In this document: positions 10,988 through 23,026 of the stretch, piece by piece
How the letters are laid out: the number at the start of each line of letters is the position of its first letter
Position numbering within the stretch: the first letter of the stretch is position 1
Origin: Botrytis cinerea B05.10
Taxonomy: Eukaryota; Ascomycota; Leotiomycetes; Helotiales; Sclerotiniaceae
Assembly: GCF_000143535.2 (NCBI RefSeq)
Contig: NC_037319.1
Coordinates: 1,860,001-1,924,000, forward strand
Length of the DNA: 64,000 nucleotides
Direction: 5' to 3'
The notes under the pieces: model-generated
What the model was told of the DNA's origin: nothing
Databases searched by the model: none
The model's input: the letters and a program-made list of their open reading frames with translations, nothing else
Position numbers and translations under genes: made by a program

Positions 10988-11786
10988 TGTTAGTTTTACA
11001 GTTTGAATTGAGATGTGTTTTTGACGCTCGAGCTTGGGGTACAGGGAATGAAATGGAGAGTATTAAGTTAGGTATGTGATAAAGTTATTGAGATAGGGTG
11101 CTGCTTGTATAGTTAACTAGTGACTATGACTTACCAACGTTGGACACAACTATCTAGGTAAGCAGGGTCTGGGATTCAGGTCGGTCAGAGGATTGATGAA
11201 CTGGTGATCCGGTACTGATCCTTGGTCAATTGTACCAAGGAGAAGCACATAGGAAAGGTGTGTGCAAGTTTTGAAAATTTCATGGAAATGTAAATTCCTT
11301 GTACTCTTTTCAATTCAGAAATTTGCGAATCATACAAAACCGATATAAGAAATACAACAGAGTATCGAGAAAATTTGTCACAGTTAATTATGGAAGTTGG
11401 TGGCGGGGAATTTCTCATCATCGTCGTTCGCTCGGCGCCTAAGCTGTAGGTAGGATCACAACCAACAAATCCAACATACACTGCGGCTACTTCAATTGCG
11501 TGATACATAACAATTAAGTAGACCGATATGAAGAAACATAAAAAGAGCAAATGAATTTTTGAATTTTCAGACATTAGACTCGCTAAACAATGCTTTGGTA
11601 ACATGCATATCTCAGTGACTGCCCTTCAAGAATGTCTCCGAAAGTTCAAACTTGCAAATGATTCTCCCAATTTATGCTCATAATAGATATCTGTGGAGCC
11701 TATTCGATGCATGAGCTCCGAGGGTCAAACGTAAGTTGCCCACCAAATTCATTCTATCAGGTTGATGACCCGTAATCTGAACTTCC
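10988..11786. other. Intergenic region
   Basis: It lies between the 5' end of the acidic protein gene and the 3' end of the aldo-keto reductase gene. A 139-codon minus-strand frame (11185-11604) has one hydrophobic segment but begins at a non-ATG codon and shows no family features. I see no supported gene. Confidence 0.4.
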
Positions 11787-12807
11787 TCATCTGTTAGTAA
11801 CAGCTTGGACAATGGAACCTTCGCTGCCTTCATCCAGTCCATCCATACGATGCATATCCGATTCAGAGATGACAAAGTCGAAAACATCGGCGTTTTCGAC
11901 GATTCTTGATGGAGTTTCGCTCTTTGGAAGGGGGATCCATTTCTTTTGTAAAGCGTATCGTATCAATACCTGAGCAACGCTTTTATTGTGAGTGGTCGCG
12001 ATGGATTGAAGAACCGGATCATTACTCCTCTGATTTCTGACCACTGGACAGTAAGCTTCAACATGAATGCCATTGACCTTACAGTATTGAACTATAATTC
12101 GCTGTTGGCAAAAAGGATGTAACTAAGATCGTTAGAATTGCAGCAAATATTCCACTTTGAAAACACAAACCTCTATCTGATTCACGTGAGGAGAAATAAA
12201 TGGCCTAGCGATTTGCAACTCCTCGATGTGTCCAATACCAAAGTTTGAGACTCCAATCATATGTGATTTTCCGAGACTGTAAAGTTTGTGGAGGGCATCC
12301 CACATCTCCAAACGACTTTCAGCTCCACAATTTGGGCTGTGGATCAAGAACAAATCAACGTAACAATTCTCGCCGTCAAGAGCTTCAATACTCTTCAGGC
12401 ATTTCTCAAAAGATTTTTCAACCGATCCAGCAGGTGTTAGGATCTTGGTTGTGATGAATATATCCTTGCGCTCTGTGCCGGTTTCTTTCATAAACTCTGC
12501 GACGGCAAGACCAACTTCCTTTTCGTTATCATAGTATCTATAAAAAGCCATTAGGGACTTCCAGTGGTCGCCACACTAGGGATGTATGTACGGATCCTTA
12601 CTGAGCAGTATCAATATGCCTGTAACCAGCTCTCAATGCGGCGAGGACAGCATCGATACATTTTTGTCCTTTACACTGATAAACTCCAAATCCTAGTTGT
12701 GGTATACCGATTAGGCTGATATTTTCTTGAGCAGAGAAAAGTTTAGTTGTAATGCTAGTCGGCTGCGAAACTGGTGCACCAGTATCGGTAGTTGCAGCTG
12801 TAGCCAT
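11787..12807 (-). CDS. Aldo-keto reductase
   Basis: NADPH-dependent oxidoreductase of the AKR superfamily that reduces carbonyls; the substrate cannot be told. Exons 12602-12807, 12171-12537 and 11787-12122 (introns 12538-12601 and 12123-12170) give 302 aa. The acceptor at 12123 was chosen because it restores the conserved QIE-LHPFCQQ junction. The catalytic tetrad is present: Asp in YRHIDTAQ, Tyr in QYYDNE, Lys in ITTKI and His in FLIHSPN. VSNFGIGHIEEL and the cofactor-binding IPLPKSETPSRIVEN are also visible. The start is the ATG at 12807 (MATAATTDTGAPVSQP). The enzyme is probably cytosolic, since no signal peptide is seen. Confidence 0.9.
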
Positions 12808-13229
12808 GATCAAGAATGAATGCTCGAACTTGGATGCTTGGTCGATTCTTTGATGTGCTGTGGTGTTGTGATGTAAAGAACAGTGGTTTTGGTTTTGAGT
12901 GATTGTTGAACAATCTTCAGCTGAGACAAGGAAATCGTGTCAAAGGCTCAAGTAAAGATTTTATCTGGCAGTTGCTTCCCAAAGAGTTTTAATATCATGG
13001 TTCGTTCTTGCTTTGATAGGTACTGGGTAAATAACGATGATGCTCATATTGATGCTTAATCCACAACTAGTTAGATATTACCCAGTAGGTATGTACGATG
13101 AGGAAAGGATCATGTGATGGCCAATAAGAATGCTTACAACTACTTACGCTAGCTATTCGACGATTAGTGCAGATGCCATCAGCTTTTTAGATCACGGATC
13201 GTGACAACACCATCTGAATGCCCTCATTC

Positions 13230-13568
13230 TCTTGAGATAGAGCTGGCGACGAAGAAGTTGTTCATTCGCATTCCAATTCTAGACCAGGTTCGGAACACAT
13301 TGAGGATGTCAATATTTACAGCGAGACTGAAGCCGCAGTTGCTGCTGTTATACATGCGGTAGTGTGATACATGCCATGTCCAACACGTCAGTGCCAGTAT
13401 CAGTGCAAGTACAGAGCGCTGTCAAATGAGGATCAATGAGATGAGGACATCGCAGTCGTTAAGGAGGTTCTGGGGAAGTCTGATAGCTTCAAGCCGTTGG
13501 AGGCAAGGGCACAGCTGAAGTCTATGGCTAATATTGCGATTGCAACAACGGACCAATTGCCTGTATAA
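13230..13568 (+). pseudogene. Coding-like remnant interrupted by in-frame TGA stops
   Basis: One forward frame reads as protein-like sequence (DRAGDEEVVHSHSN, then HIEDVNIYSETEAAVAAVIH, then DIAVVKEVLGKSDSFKP) but is broken by TGA codons near 13235, 13363 and 13437 and ends in TAA near 13566. No family is recognised. All the breaks are TGA, which a single C-to-T change makes from CGA, so I infer a decayed gene. The evidence is weak because the stretch is short. Confidence 0.35.
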
Positions 13569-14311
13569 GGTGGATGTGAACAATTATAGAATCCGTAGAA
13601 TAACGTTCTGTCCCGCTAATGATGGCGTAAGCTTCCTTGCTGTGTATATTTACCTTGCTTAGGGTACCAATATATGCCATCGAGCCCTACGAGACCTTTA
13701 GAGTAGATGTTTCGATAATTGGAGGGCATCTGCATCTGCATTATCAGCAGTGCTATCGTATGCTTTCATGCAAGATCAATGTAAGTCCTCTGGCGTGTCT
13801 AGCTAATCTGCACTCACACAAACGAGAGGGGTGTTATCTTGATAAAAGGGGGAGAGTCAGCAATTTGTGGCTGTGCAGCCTGTTCACGTGACACTCGATG
13901 AGTGAGCCGAAGCACCCGCACCAATTAAATTTATCGTATGATCAGCGAGATGCGAATGGGTTACGAAGCCTCAATTTAATATCGTGGAATTAGAAATAGA
14001 GACTTGAAACTACCGACGGTACTATCTATCTCGGATCTTGTATACAATTACGAGTAGAAAGAAATTTCAATCTACTTGACTCCTTTTTATGTTTTTCTTT
14101 TTCTTTCATTCTCGTCGCATGATTTGACTGTCACCTATCATCTCAACACTTCATTGTCTTTGAGATAACAGCCGCATCTACTCTTGCTCTCAGACCTAAT
14201 CAGCGCGTTTCGAAACACCTATTGCAATAGAAATCTTGCTCGTCTTGCCACAACTCTATACACTCAGACAATACACGGGCCCACCCGTTAGCTATTGACG
14301 CCGGTGCAAAC

Positions 14312-15887
14312 ATGTCCATCATGAATGGTGGTCGTCTTGCCTTCGTGGCCGGTTCTGGAATTGCTCTATTTGCACGAGGAACGGACGCACACGGAGGAGA
14401 CATGTCGAAGGTTCAAGATGGAGAGGCCATGAGTATAGAGCCCATTGTACGTTCATCGCAATCAATCGGAGAATGCTTGAGCGATACTAACAACTGTGGT
14501 TATGTAGGATTCGATATTATGGGTTCATATCCTGCTACAAATGTTTGCCTTTGGCATTATCTTTCCGACCGGAATGGTTCTTGGAGTATGTAACAAAGAC
14601 AAGGGTCGATATCGCGGTATGCTAATAGGATATTTAGATTGTGCGAAATAGATGGCATGTACCGGTACAAATATTAGGAACGGTTATCGCAGTGGCGGGA
14701 TATTTCTTGGGACATCTCCACGGAGGACGAGTCTTTGCGAAAAATGTTCACTCGGCATTTGCCAACATCCTAATGCTCATGCTTATCGTTCAAGTTGTAT
14801 TCGGCATTTACCTCAAATTCCATATCACCAAAGGTTTCCACGGAAAGATTCGAAAGGTTGCGGTTCATGGTCATGGAATTGTTGGAAAGGCAATGCCAGT
14901 TGTGGCTTGGGTACAAATGCTTTTCGGTGGCATCGCAGCTTTGGGTTTCTGTCGTGATGATCATCTCGGTCAATGTCTCGCTCACTTTATCATGGGCAGT
15001 GCATTCATCGGTTATGGTGTCTTACTTACAATTGTTATGCTCGTTGGGCAAGTTTGGTTGAGAAAAACCGGACGATCCCAAGAATTCTTCGACTCGGCAG
15101 TTATCGCAGCTTGGGGCTGTGTCAATACTTTCACTGAACATAGATGGGGTGGCGCTTGGGTCGCAAATGATATTCAACACACTACTATGGGAATAATCTG
15201 GTGGACTGCTGGTTTGGCAGGAGTCTGGTTGAGCAGAAAGAGAGATGGTTCGCCAAAGAGAAATTTCATTCCTGGATTTGTCATTTTCATCACTGGGTGG
15301 GCTATGTCTGGTCACCCACAACATCTCCCACTCAGTACCATGGTCCACAGTGTTTTTGGATATACTTTGATGGCCGCCGGACTTTCAAGAATTATTGAGA
15401 TTGCTTTCGTCTTGAGAGATAAGGCCACCCTGTCCGAGGACGGTGATGCTAACAGTTTCCAATACGTTCCACCATTTGTAAGTTCTAATTTCAGAATTTG
15501 AAGACTTTAGGCTAATTGTGAAAGTTACTTTACGCATCTGGTTTCTTGTTCATGGGAGCTACCGAAGAGCAAATGAAACTTATCTCCGACGCAGGAATCA
15601 CTCACGTTTCTTACGTCCTTGTATTATACAGTTTCGCCTTCCTTATATTCTTATTAACCAATATGTTGGTTCATATCTATGCAGTCAACACCAGCGCACC
15701 TCCCGTGCCCCCAAAGGATGGAGAAGAAGCCCCAGCTCGCATTCCACGAATGAATGGTCATGTTCATACAGATTCGAGGCAGATTCGTGATGCAGAAGAG
15801 TTTGAATTGGAAGGATTGATGAGTGATGATGAATCGCCAGAAAGCCCAAGCACTTTGGGGAAGAACAATGAGGCACGAGTAGCTTAG
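14312..15887 (+). CDS. Ytp1-family polytopic membrane protein
   Basis: Integral membrane protein of the fungal Ytp1 family (DUF2427 followed by the Ytp1 domain); its function is unknown, though the N-terminal half resembles cytochrome b561-type helices. Exons 14312-14446, 14508-14585, 14638-15477 and 15525-15887 give 471 aa; all introns are 47-61 bp and in phase 0. Exon 1 encodes a hydrophobic leader (LAFVAGSGIALFARG). About nine to ten transmembrane segments follow, with conserved-looking His/Gly motifs (GHLHGGRVFAKNVHSAFAN and AVHGHGIVGKA) that could bind haem or metal. The tail is cytosolic-type, acidic and Pro-rich. The second exon was fixed because it gives DSILWVHILLQMFAFGIIFP, a typical first helix of this family. 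Confidence 0.88.
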
Positions 15888-16209
15888 TTTGTTTCGTTTG
15901 TCATTTCATTTTGATAATGGTAGATTTTAAAAGCCCATGAAACTTGTTCTCATTTTCCTATTTTTCTATATCTAGTCTATTAGGGGTATCATATGCATCA
16001 GCGGGCGTTTCTCTTTTGTTACAAAAAATGTACAAAATCCAATGGATATTGTGTTCAGCGCAACCAGCCCATTCCCGTCCCATATCTCGTGTCCAAATAT
16101 CCCATGCCGTAAAGTGCTGTTGTACCGACCCCAATTCGGATGAAGACTCCAAATGTACCATACCTTCTCAATCATTCATATACCACCATTCAATTAACCT
16201 CTGACCTGT

Positions 16210-17169
16210 CTACTCTCCACTCAACCTCGCCAGCTCCTCGAGAACCTTTCCCACACACCCCTCAATTTTCCTCTTCTCCTCAGCACTCATCTTCCTCAAC
16301 ACATAATTCGCCACGACTCCCGCATCCCTACTCTCCGGCCTCCCAATGCCCACCCCAATCCGCGTATAAGGTTGGCCCCGTAACGTATCCCGAATACTCT
16401 TCAGCCCATTGTGACCCTTGGGACTATTGCTCCCCGGCTTCACATTTATTCTTCCCGCTGGCAATTCCAGTTCGTCATGTATCACAACCAGTTTGCAATC
16501 CGCAGAAGACGCTTCCCGCTGGAAACTCGTCCAGGCGGATGTAACCCCCACCCCGGAAACATTCATCAGAGAGCTGGATTTCCACAGCGTGTACGTGAAG
16601 CCAGGGGATAGCAGACCGTTTCCGTGCGAGCGCGATTTTTGGAAGGGCGGGTGCGAGAGCGCGGGCGCGAGGAGTGTGAGGATTGTGTGTCCGGCTGAGT
16701 GCAGCGTGTTGGTGTAGGGGGCGGGGTTGCCGATGGAGCAGATGAGGAGGCGCGTGGGGGTGGCCATGTTGGGTGTTAGATGGTAAGGTGAGAGTTGGAT
16801 GGTCGTGCTGCTAGGGACATCGCTTTCGGGATTGGAATCGGGAAAGCTGGAGGTGTGGAGTGAGAGGGCGAGAGATTTGGCGAGCAGGGCCCGACGTTTT
16901 TGTTTGCGGGTTGGGGTGGGGGTTTGCGTTTGCGTTTGCGTTTGCGTGGATGGAGGTGGAGGTGGAGATGGAGATGGAGATGGAGATGGGGAGCGTGATG
17001 GTGTGGGTGTGTAGGAGGATGGCGGTGTTGGTAATTGTAATCGTGGTTGTGATTGTGATTGTGATTGTGATTTTGATTGTGGTTGTGATTCCCTACTCGC
17101 ATCTAAATCTTTTCCCCCCTCATTCGTTGATAACTTTTTTTGCGCGCGGACGCGATCTGGCTGCGTCAT
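16210..17169 (-). CDS. pth1: Peptidyl-tRNA hydrolase (bacterial Pth1 type)
   Basis: It releases tRNA from stalled peptidyl-tRNA, probably in mitochondria. It is a single exon of 319 aa from the ATG at 17169. The enzyme domain begins near residue 136 (MATPTRLLICSIGNPAP) and runs to the C-terminus: the catalytic His is in the NTLHSAGH block, the Asp in VVIHDELELPAG, and KGHNGLKSIRDTLRG plus RIGVGIGRP are family signatures. The first 135 residues are low complexity (repeated SQ, PS and TQ) and arise from short DNA repeats at about 16915-17090; translation could instead start at the internal ATG at residue 135. Low-complexity frames on the other strand are shadows. Confidence 0.85.
   Translation of the reverse strand: MTQPDRVRAQKKLSTNEGGKDLDASRESQPQSKSQSQSQSQPRLQLPTPPSSYTPTPSRSPSPSPSPSPPPPPSTQTQTQTQTPTPTRKQKRRALLAKSLALSLHTSSFPDSNPESDVPSSTTIQLSPYHLTPNMATPTRLLICSIGNPAPYTNTLHSAGHTILTLLAPALSHPPFQKSRSHGNGLLSPGFTYTLWKSSSLMNVSGVGVTSAWTSFQREASSADCKLVVIHDELELPAGRINVKPGSNSPKGHNGLKSIRDTLRGQPYTRIGVGIGRPESRDAGVVANYVLRKMSAEEKRKIEGCVGKVLEELARLSGE
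16918..17086. repeat. Short tandem repeats encoding PS/TQ/SQ tracts of Pth
   Basis: Consecutive 6-bp arrays (GTTTGC, then GGAGAT, then GATTGT types) make the repeated dipeptides in the N-terminal extension of peptidyl-tRNA hydrolase. Such arrays change length easily. Confidence 0.8.
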
Positions 17170-18094
17170 TTGGAACAGGGGTTGTGGTAGTGATGTGTGT
17201 GTGAAATACTTATAACTATTATCTCCTTGGATTAGAATAGTTAGTTAACTTTTTCGATAATTCTTCTGATATTTCCTTTTCTCCTTTTTCCAGTAGAAGA
17301 GGATGATATATATATATATATATATATAATATGCAGGCTTTTTCGAAGAAGAATATTTTGGGGGGGAATTAATTCTACGTTATTAATACATCATTGATCA
17401 CAGACTACCTAGACTCTCACCAGTCTGGCCCTGAGCTAATTAAATGATCTGAGTCATCACCGAACTTTTTAGGTCATACTTTGAGTCACGGTCTAATTGT
17501 CAGCTACTCAGCTAGACATCATCTTGATCTGCCACGGAAAACTTGGCTGTATATCGGGGAAAAGCTGTTTTGGTGTGGTGAAAGAATCAGATTTTTCCAT
17601 CATGATGCTATTGAGGTACCTAGTGGTATTAGTATTTATCTCATGTCTTTGGACTGTTGAGGGTTAAGAATAGATTTCTTGCGTTTTCCTTTGTGTGGAT
17701 AAGAAATCTGGCTCTTTTAGTGAAGGACTAGCTAATGATTCCTGTTCACTGATCATATGGAGATTGAGAAACCCCTCTCCGAAAACTAAATCTTAGCAAA
17801 GGGTTACTGTCTGAAACTTCTTGATAGTTCGTGTCACTCAAGCTCAAACTGATCAATTTGGAACAAGCCATATCGTATTAAAAGCTGCATACATTTCCCG
17901 ATCCTCATCCTTATTCTGTAGTACAATCTTATCATTCTTATTCGTTCCAAACACTATGCACACGAAAAAAACATTCGGGTATCATCCAACACCTTGATCA
18001 GAACTCCGTATTCCGACGTATCCATACTCTCCTAGCTCTGTCACTCTCCTTCATCTTCGTTTCCCTCGGAGTATACCGGGATCGTAAAATACAT
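17170..18094. other. Intergenic region with a (TA)n tract
   Basis: AT-rich spacer upstream of the Pth gene. It contains a TA dinucleotide run near 17308-17329 and a G8 tract near 17360. No coding or RNA gene is recognised. Confidence 0.5.
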
Positions 18095-18854
18095 CTAGTG
18101 GTGAGCGGCCGGTGGATTGTAAACCTCAGGTTCACTTTGATCCACAGGTGCAGTGACATTACGTTGTTGTTTCCCTTCAAGATCTATCTGTCTAGGAGCT
18201 GCCGCACCAGGTTGGCAATGACCTCCAGCACGGCGATGTCTATGAAGATTAACCCCGAGAATGACAAGCGTAATCACAAAAAGTACACTAAATGTGATTA
18301 ATAATCGTTCACAAGGTGAATACGTTTAGTACTTACAACTCAATACCAGCCAATGCTGATGTTGCAATCATCACATTCTTATATGTCTCCCAAGTGGTCT
18401 CTGCACGCTTCTCAAGACCACGTTTGTGTTTGTAGTAACAATATCCATCGTAATATGTATAGCAAGTATCTTCGACAGTAATGGCGTTTGCAATTTGCGA
18501 AGCGAGAATCGGGAATGATACAACCCAGAGTATCACGGCGAGAATATCAAGACCGAGTATAGCCCAGTAGTTGTACATGACAGGTGCGCCTGTGCTTGCT
18601 ACTATCACATAGACACAAATAACAATCGAGATAGCGGCCTAAAGATCACCCATGGTTAGTCTTAAATATGAGTGAATAAGGAGATGATCGAAGCTTACCG
18701 AAGCCAATGTAAGTGAATCTCCATCATATACAAGCCAATAAACTCCATAAGACGAAAGACCAAGTATAACCACAGCAAGCACCAACTGTGCAATGCGAAG
18801 TCCAAGTAAAGCATTCCTCGCACCAGGGATATGAGTTTTATTCGCGACAGTCAT
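18095..18854 (-). CDS. MARVEL-like four-helix membrane protein
   Basis: Exons 18699-18854, 18337-18638 and 18095-18287 (introns 18639-18698 and 18288-18336) give 216 aa. Four hydrophobic helices are visible: LRIAQLVLAVVILGLSSYGV, a second beginning AAISIVICVYVIVAS, a third (ILGLDILAVILWVVSFPIL), and a fourth that is completed by the last splice (FVLFVITLVILGV). A short Cys/Tyr-rich loop (CYTYYDGYCYYKHKR) lies between helices 3 and 4. The layout matches the fungal MARVEL-domain proteins (membrane-organising; exact role unknown). The C-terminal tail is His/Arg-rich and soluble. The start at 18854 has good context. Confidence 0.8.
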
Positions 18855-20678
18855 GGTGGAAGCTTCTTGATGTGCTCAATTCAACTGGAAGCCTTCTCGT
18901 GGGACAATGTTCAAACTTAAAAATATACGAATGTGAATATCGATGTGATAGCGAAAGAATGCACGAATATGAAAAGCAATGTACACAAACTTCATACTTG
19001 AATGGGAATTTGTCCGCTCAAATATGTCTCCCTTCGTACCTGCCTGTCTACCTCGTGATTCGAAAGGGCGGGAAGGTGCATGGCATGGCATTGGCATGGC
19101 ATTGGCATGGCATTTTTCAGCCTCACTCCCACTCGCATATTTCTCACTTCCACTTTTGATGATCACCTCTTGGGTTGCAAAACTTGTCTGTTCCCTTACT
19201 TGGCTTGGAAAATTACTGGTGCGCAGTTTGAGATCTGTCACTGTGACTTATCAGCCCGAAGGAGAACTATCTCATTTGTCACACGACCCGTAGAGCTTAC
19301 GGATTGTATAACAGTAGGTTACAGGAGGGTTGTGTGAAGACTGCTCGACATAATTAGATTCGAGAATTGAATCGTGAAAAGGACAAAAGTTACAAATCAT
19401 CTCCATCCCCATCTTCATCTCCATCTCCATCTGCACCCCCCATCCTCCAAACCCAAGAACCATAAAAACCGACAACAAATTTTCAGCTCGCCCGTGAGGC
19501 AGACTATCATGGCCCGATCAAAAAAAGCCACAAAATACTTTTGGGGTTACAAGCGGGTCCATGCTTTTCTCTCCCCACAAGCCCTGACCTAACGGGCTCT
19601 CGCAATTGAAAAATAAGGTTCTGATGGGATGGAGCAATTGGTACAACAGAACGGGACCTTTTAGGCATCGAAATTATTCATGCAGCTCAGGGGTCTGAGG
19701 GACCGGTATTTGATGCGGTTGTACCACGGGAAAAAGTATTTTTGGAGTCTTTGGTGCATGTTTGGACTTGTTTGTTGGAAGGCCAAGGGGATTGTGTTGT
19801 CAGGGCGGAATAGTTGGATTTGGGGAGGGCTAGTGTTTTTGTCATGGGTGATGGGTGGTGAGTGGGTGATGGAGATGTCGTTGTGTTGATTCGTTGGTTT
19901 TGCATGCTGATTTGATTTCCCCGTTGGAACTGGCAGGTTACGCACAAGGGCTGCGTGCGTATTGATATCCAATGATGAGTGAGGATTGTGGGAATGGATT
20001 CGGGTGTAGTGTTTTTCAAGGATTTTTTATCGCGTATGGCAACTGGTTTGCACGTTGGTCTCCATGCGAAATGACGGGATTTTGAGCCGCACTTGTATCG
20101 TCATTGCTTGAGTGTATTGGTCCTGCTCATGCTGATAATATCTGTTGGATTTGATTGAAGCATTTACGAGGTTGGATGGGCGGATGGATAGTAAGTCTGC
20201 CTTGAGACTATGAGATCAATACCCTTCTTGTTAACCTTATGAACACATGGACTGAATCATGTAGAGGCTAGGGAAATTAGGTATGCTCAGTACGATTTCT
20301 TCTCTGTCGATTATTTTTGTTGCTAAGATCTTGTTATGATGAAGTCACGTTTTACTCGTTTGCCCATTCGGTTCTTGGTTGTTTGTGTGTTTGTTTGTTT
20401 GTTTCTTCAATGTGTATCTTGTCATTCAATCTTGTCCTAACTTGTTCTGTGAATCGTCCGAGGAATGTGGTTGGTCGCAGTGCGCGAGGTTGTGAGCTCA
20501 CCATGCACGAGTGTCGCTTTTCCAACTCGATGTTTCTTCAACGGCCAATCCTGCGTGAAGTTCGGGAGTAGATGTTCCCAATCCCACTGCCTCTAGTTTC
20601 ATATCCCAATATCCGCACCAACCCCCCTAAGCCCTAACTGATAGAAACAACGCCATCATAACCCCCATCTCTACCTCT
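18855..20678. other. Gene-free spacer with simple repeats
   Basis: About 1.8 kb without a supportable gene. It contains a GGCATT/GGCATG hexamer array at about 19080-19112, a CATCTC/CATCCC hexamer array near 19400-19435 and a GTTT array near 20380-20405. Short frames here are explained by these repeats. Confidence 0.5.
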
Positions 20679-21415
20679 CTACAACAAACTCATCCCCACC
20701 GCAACCAACACACCCGCACCGACCACGCTTCCGAACCTCGCGCCCACCAATTCCGCCGCGCCACTCGCCTTCGTGGAGCTAGTCGCCGCGCTCGTCGTCG
20801 TGGTATCCGCCTTCTTCGCCTCCTTCTCCGTCTGCAACGCACTGCACGCATCTACCAACGTCGTATTGCTCGTCATCTCTGCGAGTTTCGTTTGCGCTTT
20901 CGTGGCTTTGGCTTGGTATTCTGCTTCCTTGGTGGCGTTGCCTTTGGTCTTGGCCGCGAGCTTGGTGCTGTTGCCGGCGGTATCGATGGTTTTTTGGAGG
21001 TCTAGGAGAGGGTGTGAGAATGGAGGAGTTAAGGAGATATAGATGTGTGGAGAATGAAGATCCAAAGGGAAGTTCCGTAGGGAATGGGATACATACCTTC
21101 CATCTTATTACACTGTTTCTTTGTCATCTGCGCAGCATCAATCACAGCACAAGTTGATACCAGCGTAGTGTTAGCCTGCATAGCATCGAGCTGGATGGCT
21201 GCAGCGCTAGCTTTCGCTACGATGTTATCGATTTTCGTCTGGTTGTTGTTGGTTTTGGAGGCGAGCTTCGTCGTGTTCTGGGCTTGGTCCACGAGTTTCT
21301 CCAGCTTGTTCATCTCTTTGCAGAGGGATTTGTCGGTGACGGGTTTGGTGGAGTTGCCCTTTGCTACGACGGCTGTGGCGGCGAGGAGAGAGAGGAAGAC
21401 GGCGGAGAATTGCAT
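20679..21415 (-). CDS. Small secreted, probably GPI-anchored protein with two tandem modules
   Basis: Exons 21097-21415 and 20679-21001 (intron 21002-21096) give 213 aa. A clear signal peptide (MQFSAVFLSLLAATAVVAKG) precedes two homologous modules of about 65-70 residues. Each starts with a Cys (CKEMNKLEKLVDQ; CNKMEDLQKTIDT), continues with N-x-T-rich TKLA stretches and ends in NTTLVSTC / NTTLVDAC. A Ser/Thr/Lys linker and a hydrophobic C-terminus (FGSVVGAGVLVAVGMSLL) look like a GPI-anchor signal. N-glycosylation sites are frequent. It may be a cell-wall or surface protein; I recognise no named family. A TGGAT pentamer array lies just upstream at about 21421-21446. Confidence 0.8.
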
Positions 21416-21864
21416 CTTGATGGATTGGATTGGATTGGATTGGATGGAGAGAGAAGATAGATAGGCTATTGAGAATATAAAAGAGTTAAGAAATAAATAC
21501 GGTCCGGCCGAAGATGTTCTAAAAAGTTAATAGGAATGTAGAATGGAAGTGGTGATGTCCAGATACCGTGCTAAGAGCGACGAAGAGTAATCCTTATATA
21601 CATTACCCCATTCCCGTCCGTCTATACTATCTTCCTTCCCATAGCTCCTATCTACAACCCAAACCATCTCTTCATGACACACCAATAATAGCACTCTCCC
21701 CCATCCACTCTAGCCCTATCTATCTCCGTCAACGTATGCGCCAAGAGCTATCAAACCTTCGTCCCAAGCCGACCTACCAACCAACTGTCCAACCCCAGTA
21801 TCAACATCCCCAAAGCGCACTGAAGGACGCGAATGTTCGATTTCAGCACGAGGTGTCCGTGGTA

Positions 21865-22241
21865 TGATCAAACCGCCCGCAAACCTCATTGCGAAGACTA
21901 TCTTCCATGTGATCCCTCGAATTAGGGGTACCCCATGTACGTATCCGCAAAGTAACGCAGCGCTTTCGTTGAATTCCCATAAAGTTCAATTCTCGAGACA
22001 AGCATTCCGTCTGGAGGACGAATCCAGCACACGGAAGTATACAAGCGACCAGTCAAACCTCTCTCTCCGAATCAACCCCCCCTCAGCCAACGTGTCTAGA
22101 AAGCCCTCCTCCCAGCAAATCCGTTTCGCTGACGACACCCTAGTCCCATCTCCCGCACCTCAATTATCTTCAATCATTCCACCACATCTCATGTTCATTC
22201 GAAGAAGAAAAGGTACAAGCGCCCCATTCCCAAACAAATAA
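21865..22241 (+). CDS. Doubtful small hypothetical protein
   Basis: A 125-codon ATG frame (MIKPPANLIAKTIFHVIPRI) with a basic, Ser/Pro-rich product. Just upstream another frame from 21735 (MRQELSNLRPKPTYQP) ends at a TGA overlapping this ATG, so the two could be one spliced gene, but no phase-matched intron was found. There is no domain. It may not be a gene. Confidence 0.25.
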
Positions 22242-23026
22242 CGTTTAAAGATATCAGTCCCACATGCAAAAGATCCCTAGATATTTAAGCCAAGTTTCAA
22301 TTGTGGGGAAAGGCGATTGCAGATCTATAAGGTCCTGGCGATGCTTGCATTCAATCCATGTCGGTAGTGTATGTGCAAGGGATCCAGTATAAAATTTCAG
22401 CGTTTTAAATAATCCGAATCATGTAACAGATATTTATAAAATTCGAAGAATGGAAAATCTTGAAGTCTTCTATCAATGGCTGAGGTAACCAGTGGACGAC
22501 ACTTCTATATGAAAATAGTGGACGCATTTACATCTAAGCATTAAAATGAGAATTCTGAAGGGCAAGTCCACGCGAAATACTGAAGCTATGCTATCATGAG
22601 ATGATAACCAAGTATGAAACAACAGTCTCCCTCGATTCCCTAGAGCTAGCTCCATGATTTTCTATTCAGCAGTTAGCCAAACCTCGAATGACGCGCAACA
22701 ACGCCAGCCGTCATGTCACATCACAGGCAATAGATAACACAGATGATTCCAGGTGATGATTATGATCTTGCGAGCAGCAAGATAAAATTCTCGTGTCTAC
22801 AGAAAAACCAATCTTAGATGATACATGCTCAGTCCTTTACAATTGGGTCTGGCAATGGTATACAACTTTCCCAAACGCCTTCCTTTAGTATCGAAGTCAA
22901 ATGACAACGCTTGCCAGTCAAAACCCTAACTTTCATCCATGTAACACCAGTCATATATTCATGAAGTACCATAAGTACCATGCAAATAACATTCCTTGAT
23001 ATTAAGCCCTTTTGAAATTGCACTGC

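Noticed and set aside
11185..11604. 139-codon minus-strand frame with a hydrophobic segment
   Set aside because: Starts at a non-ATG codon and shows no family, signal or splice support.
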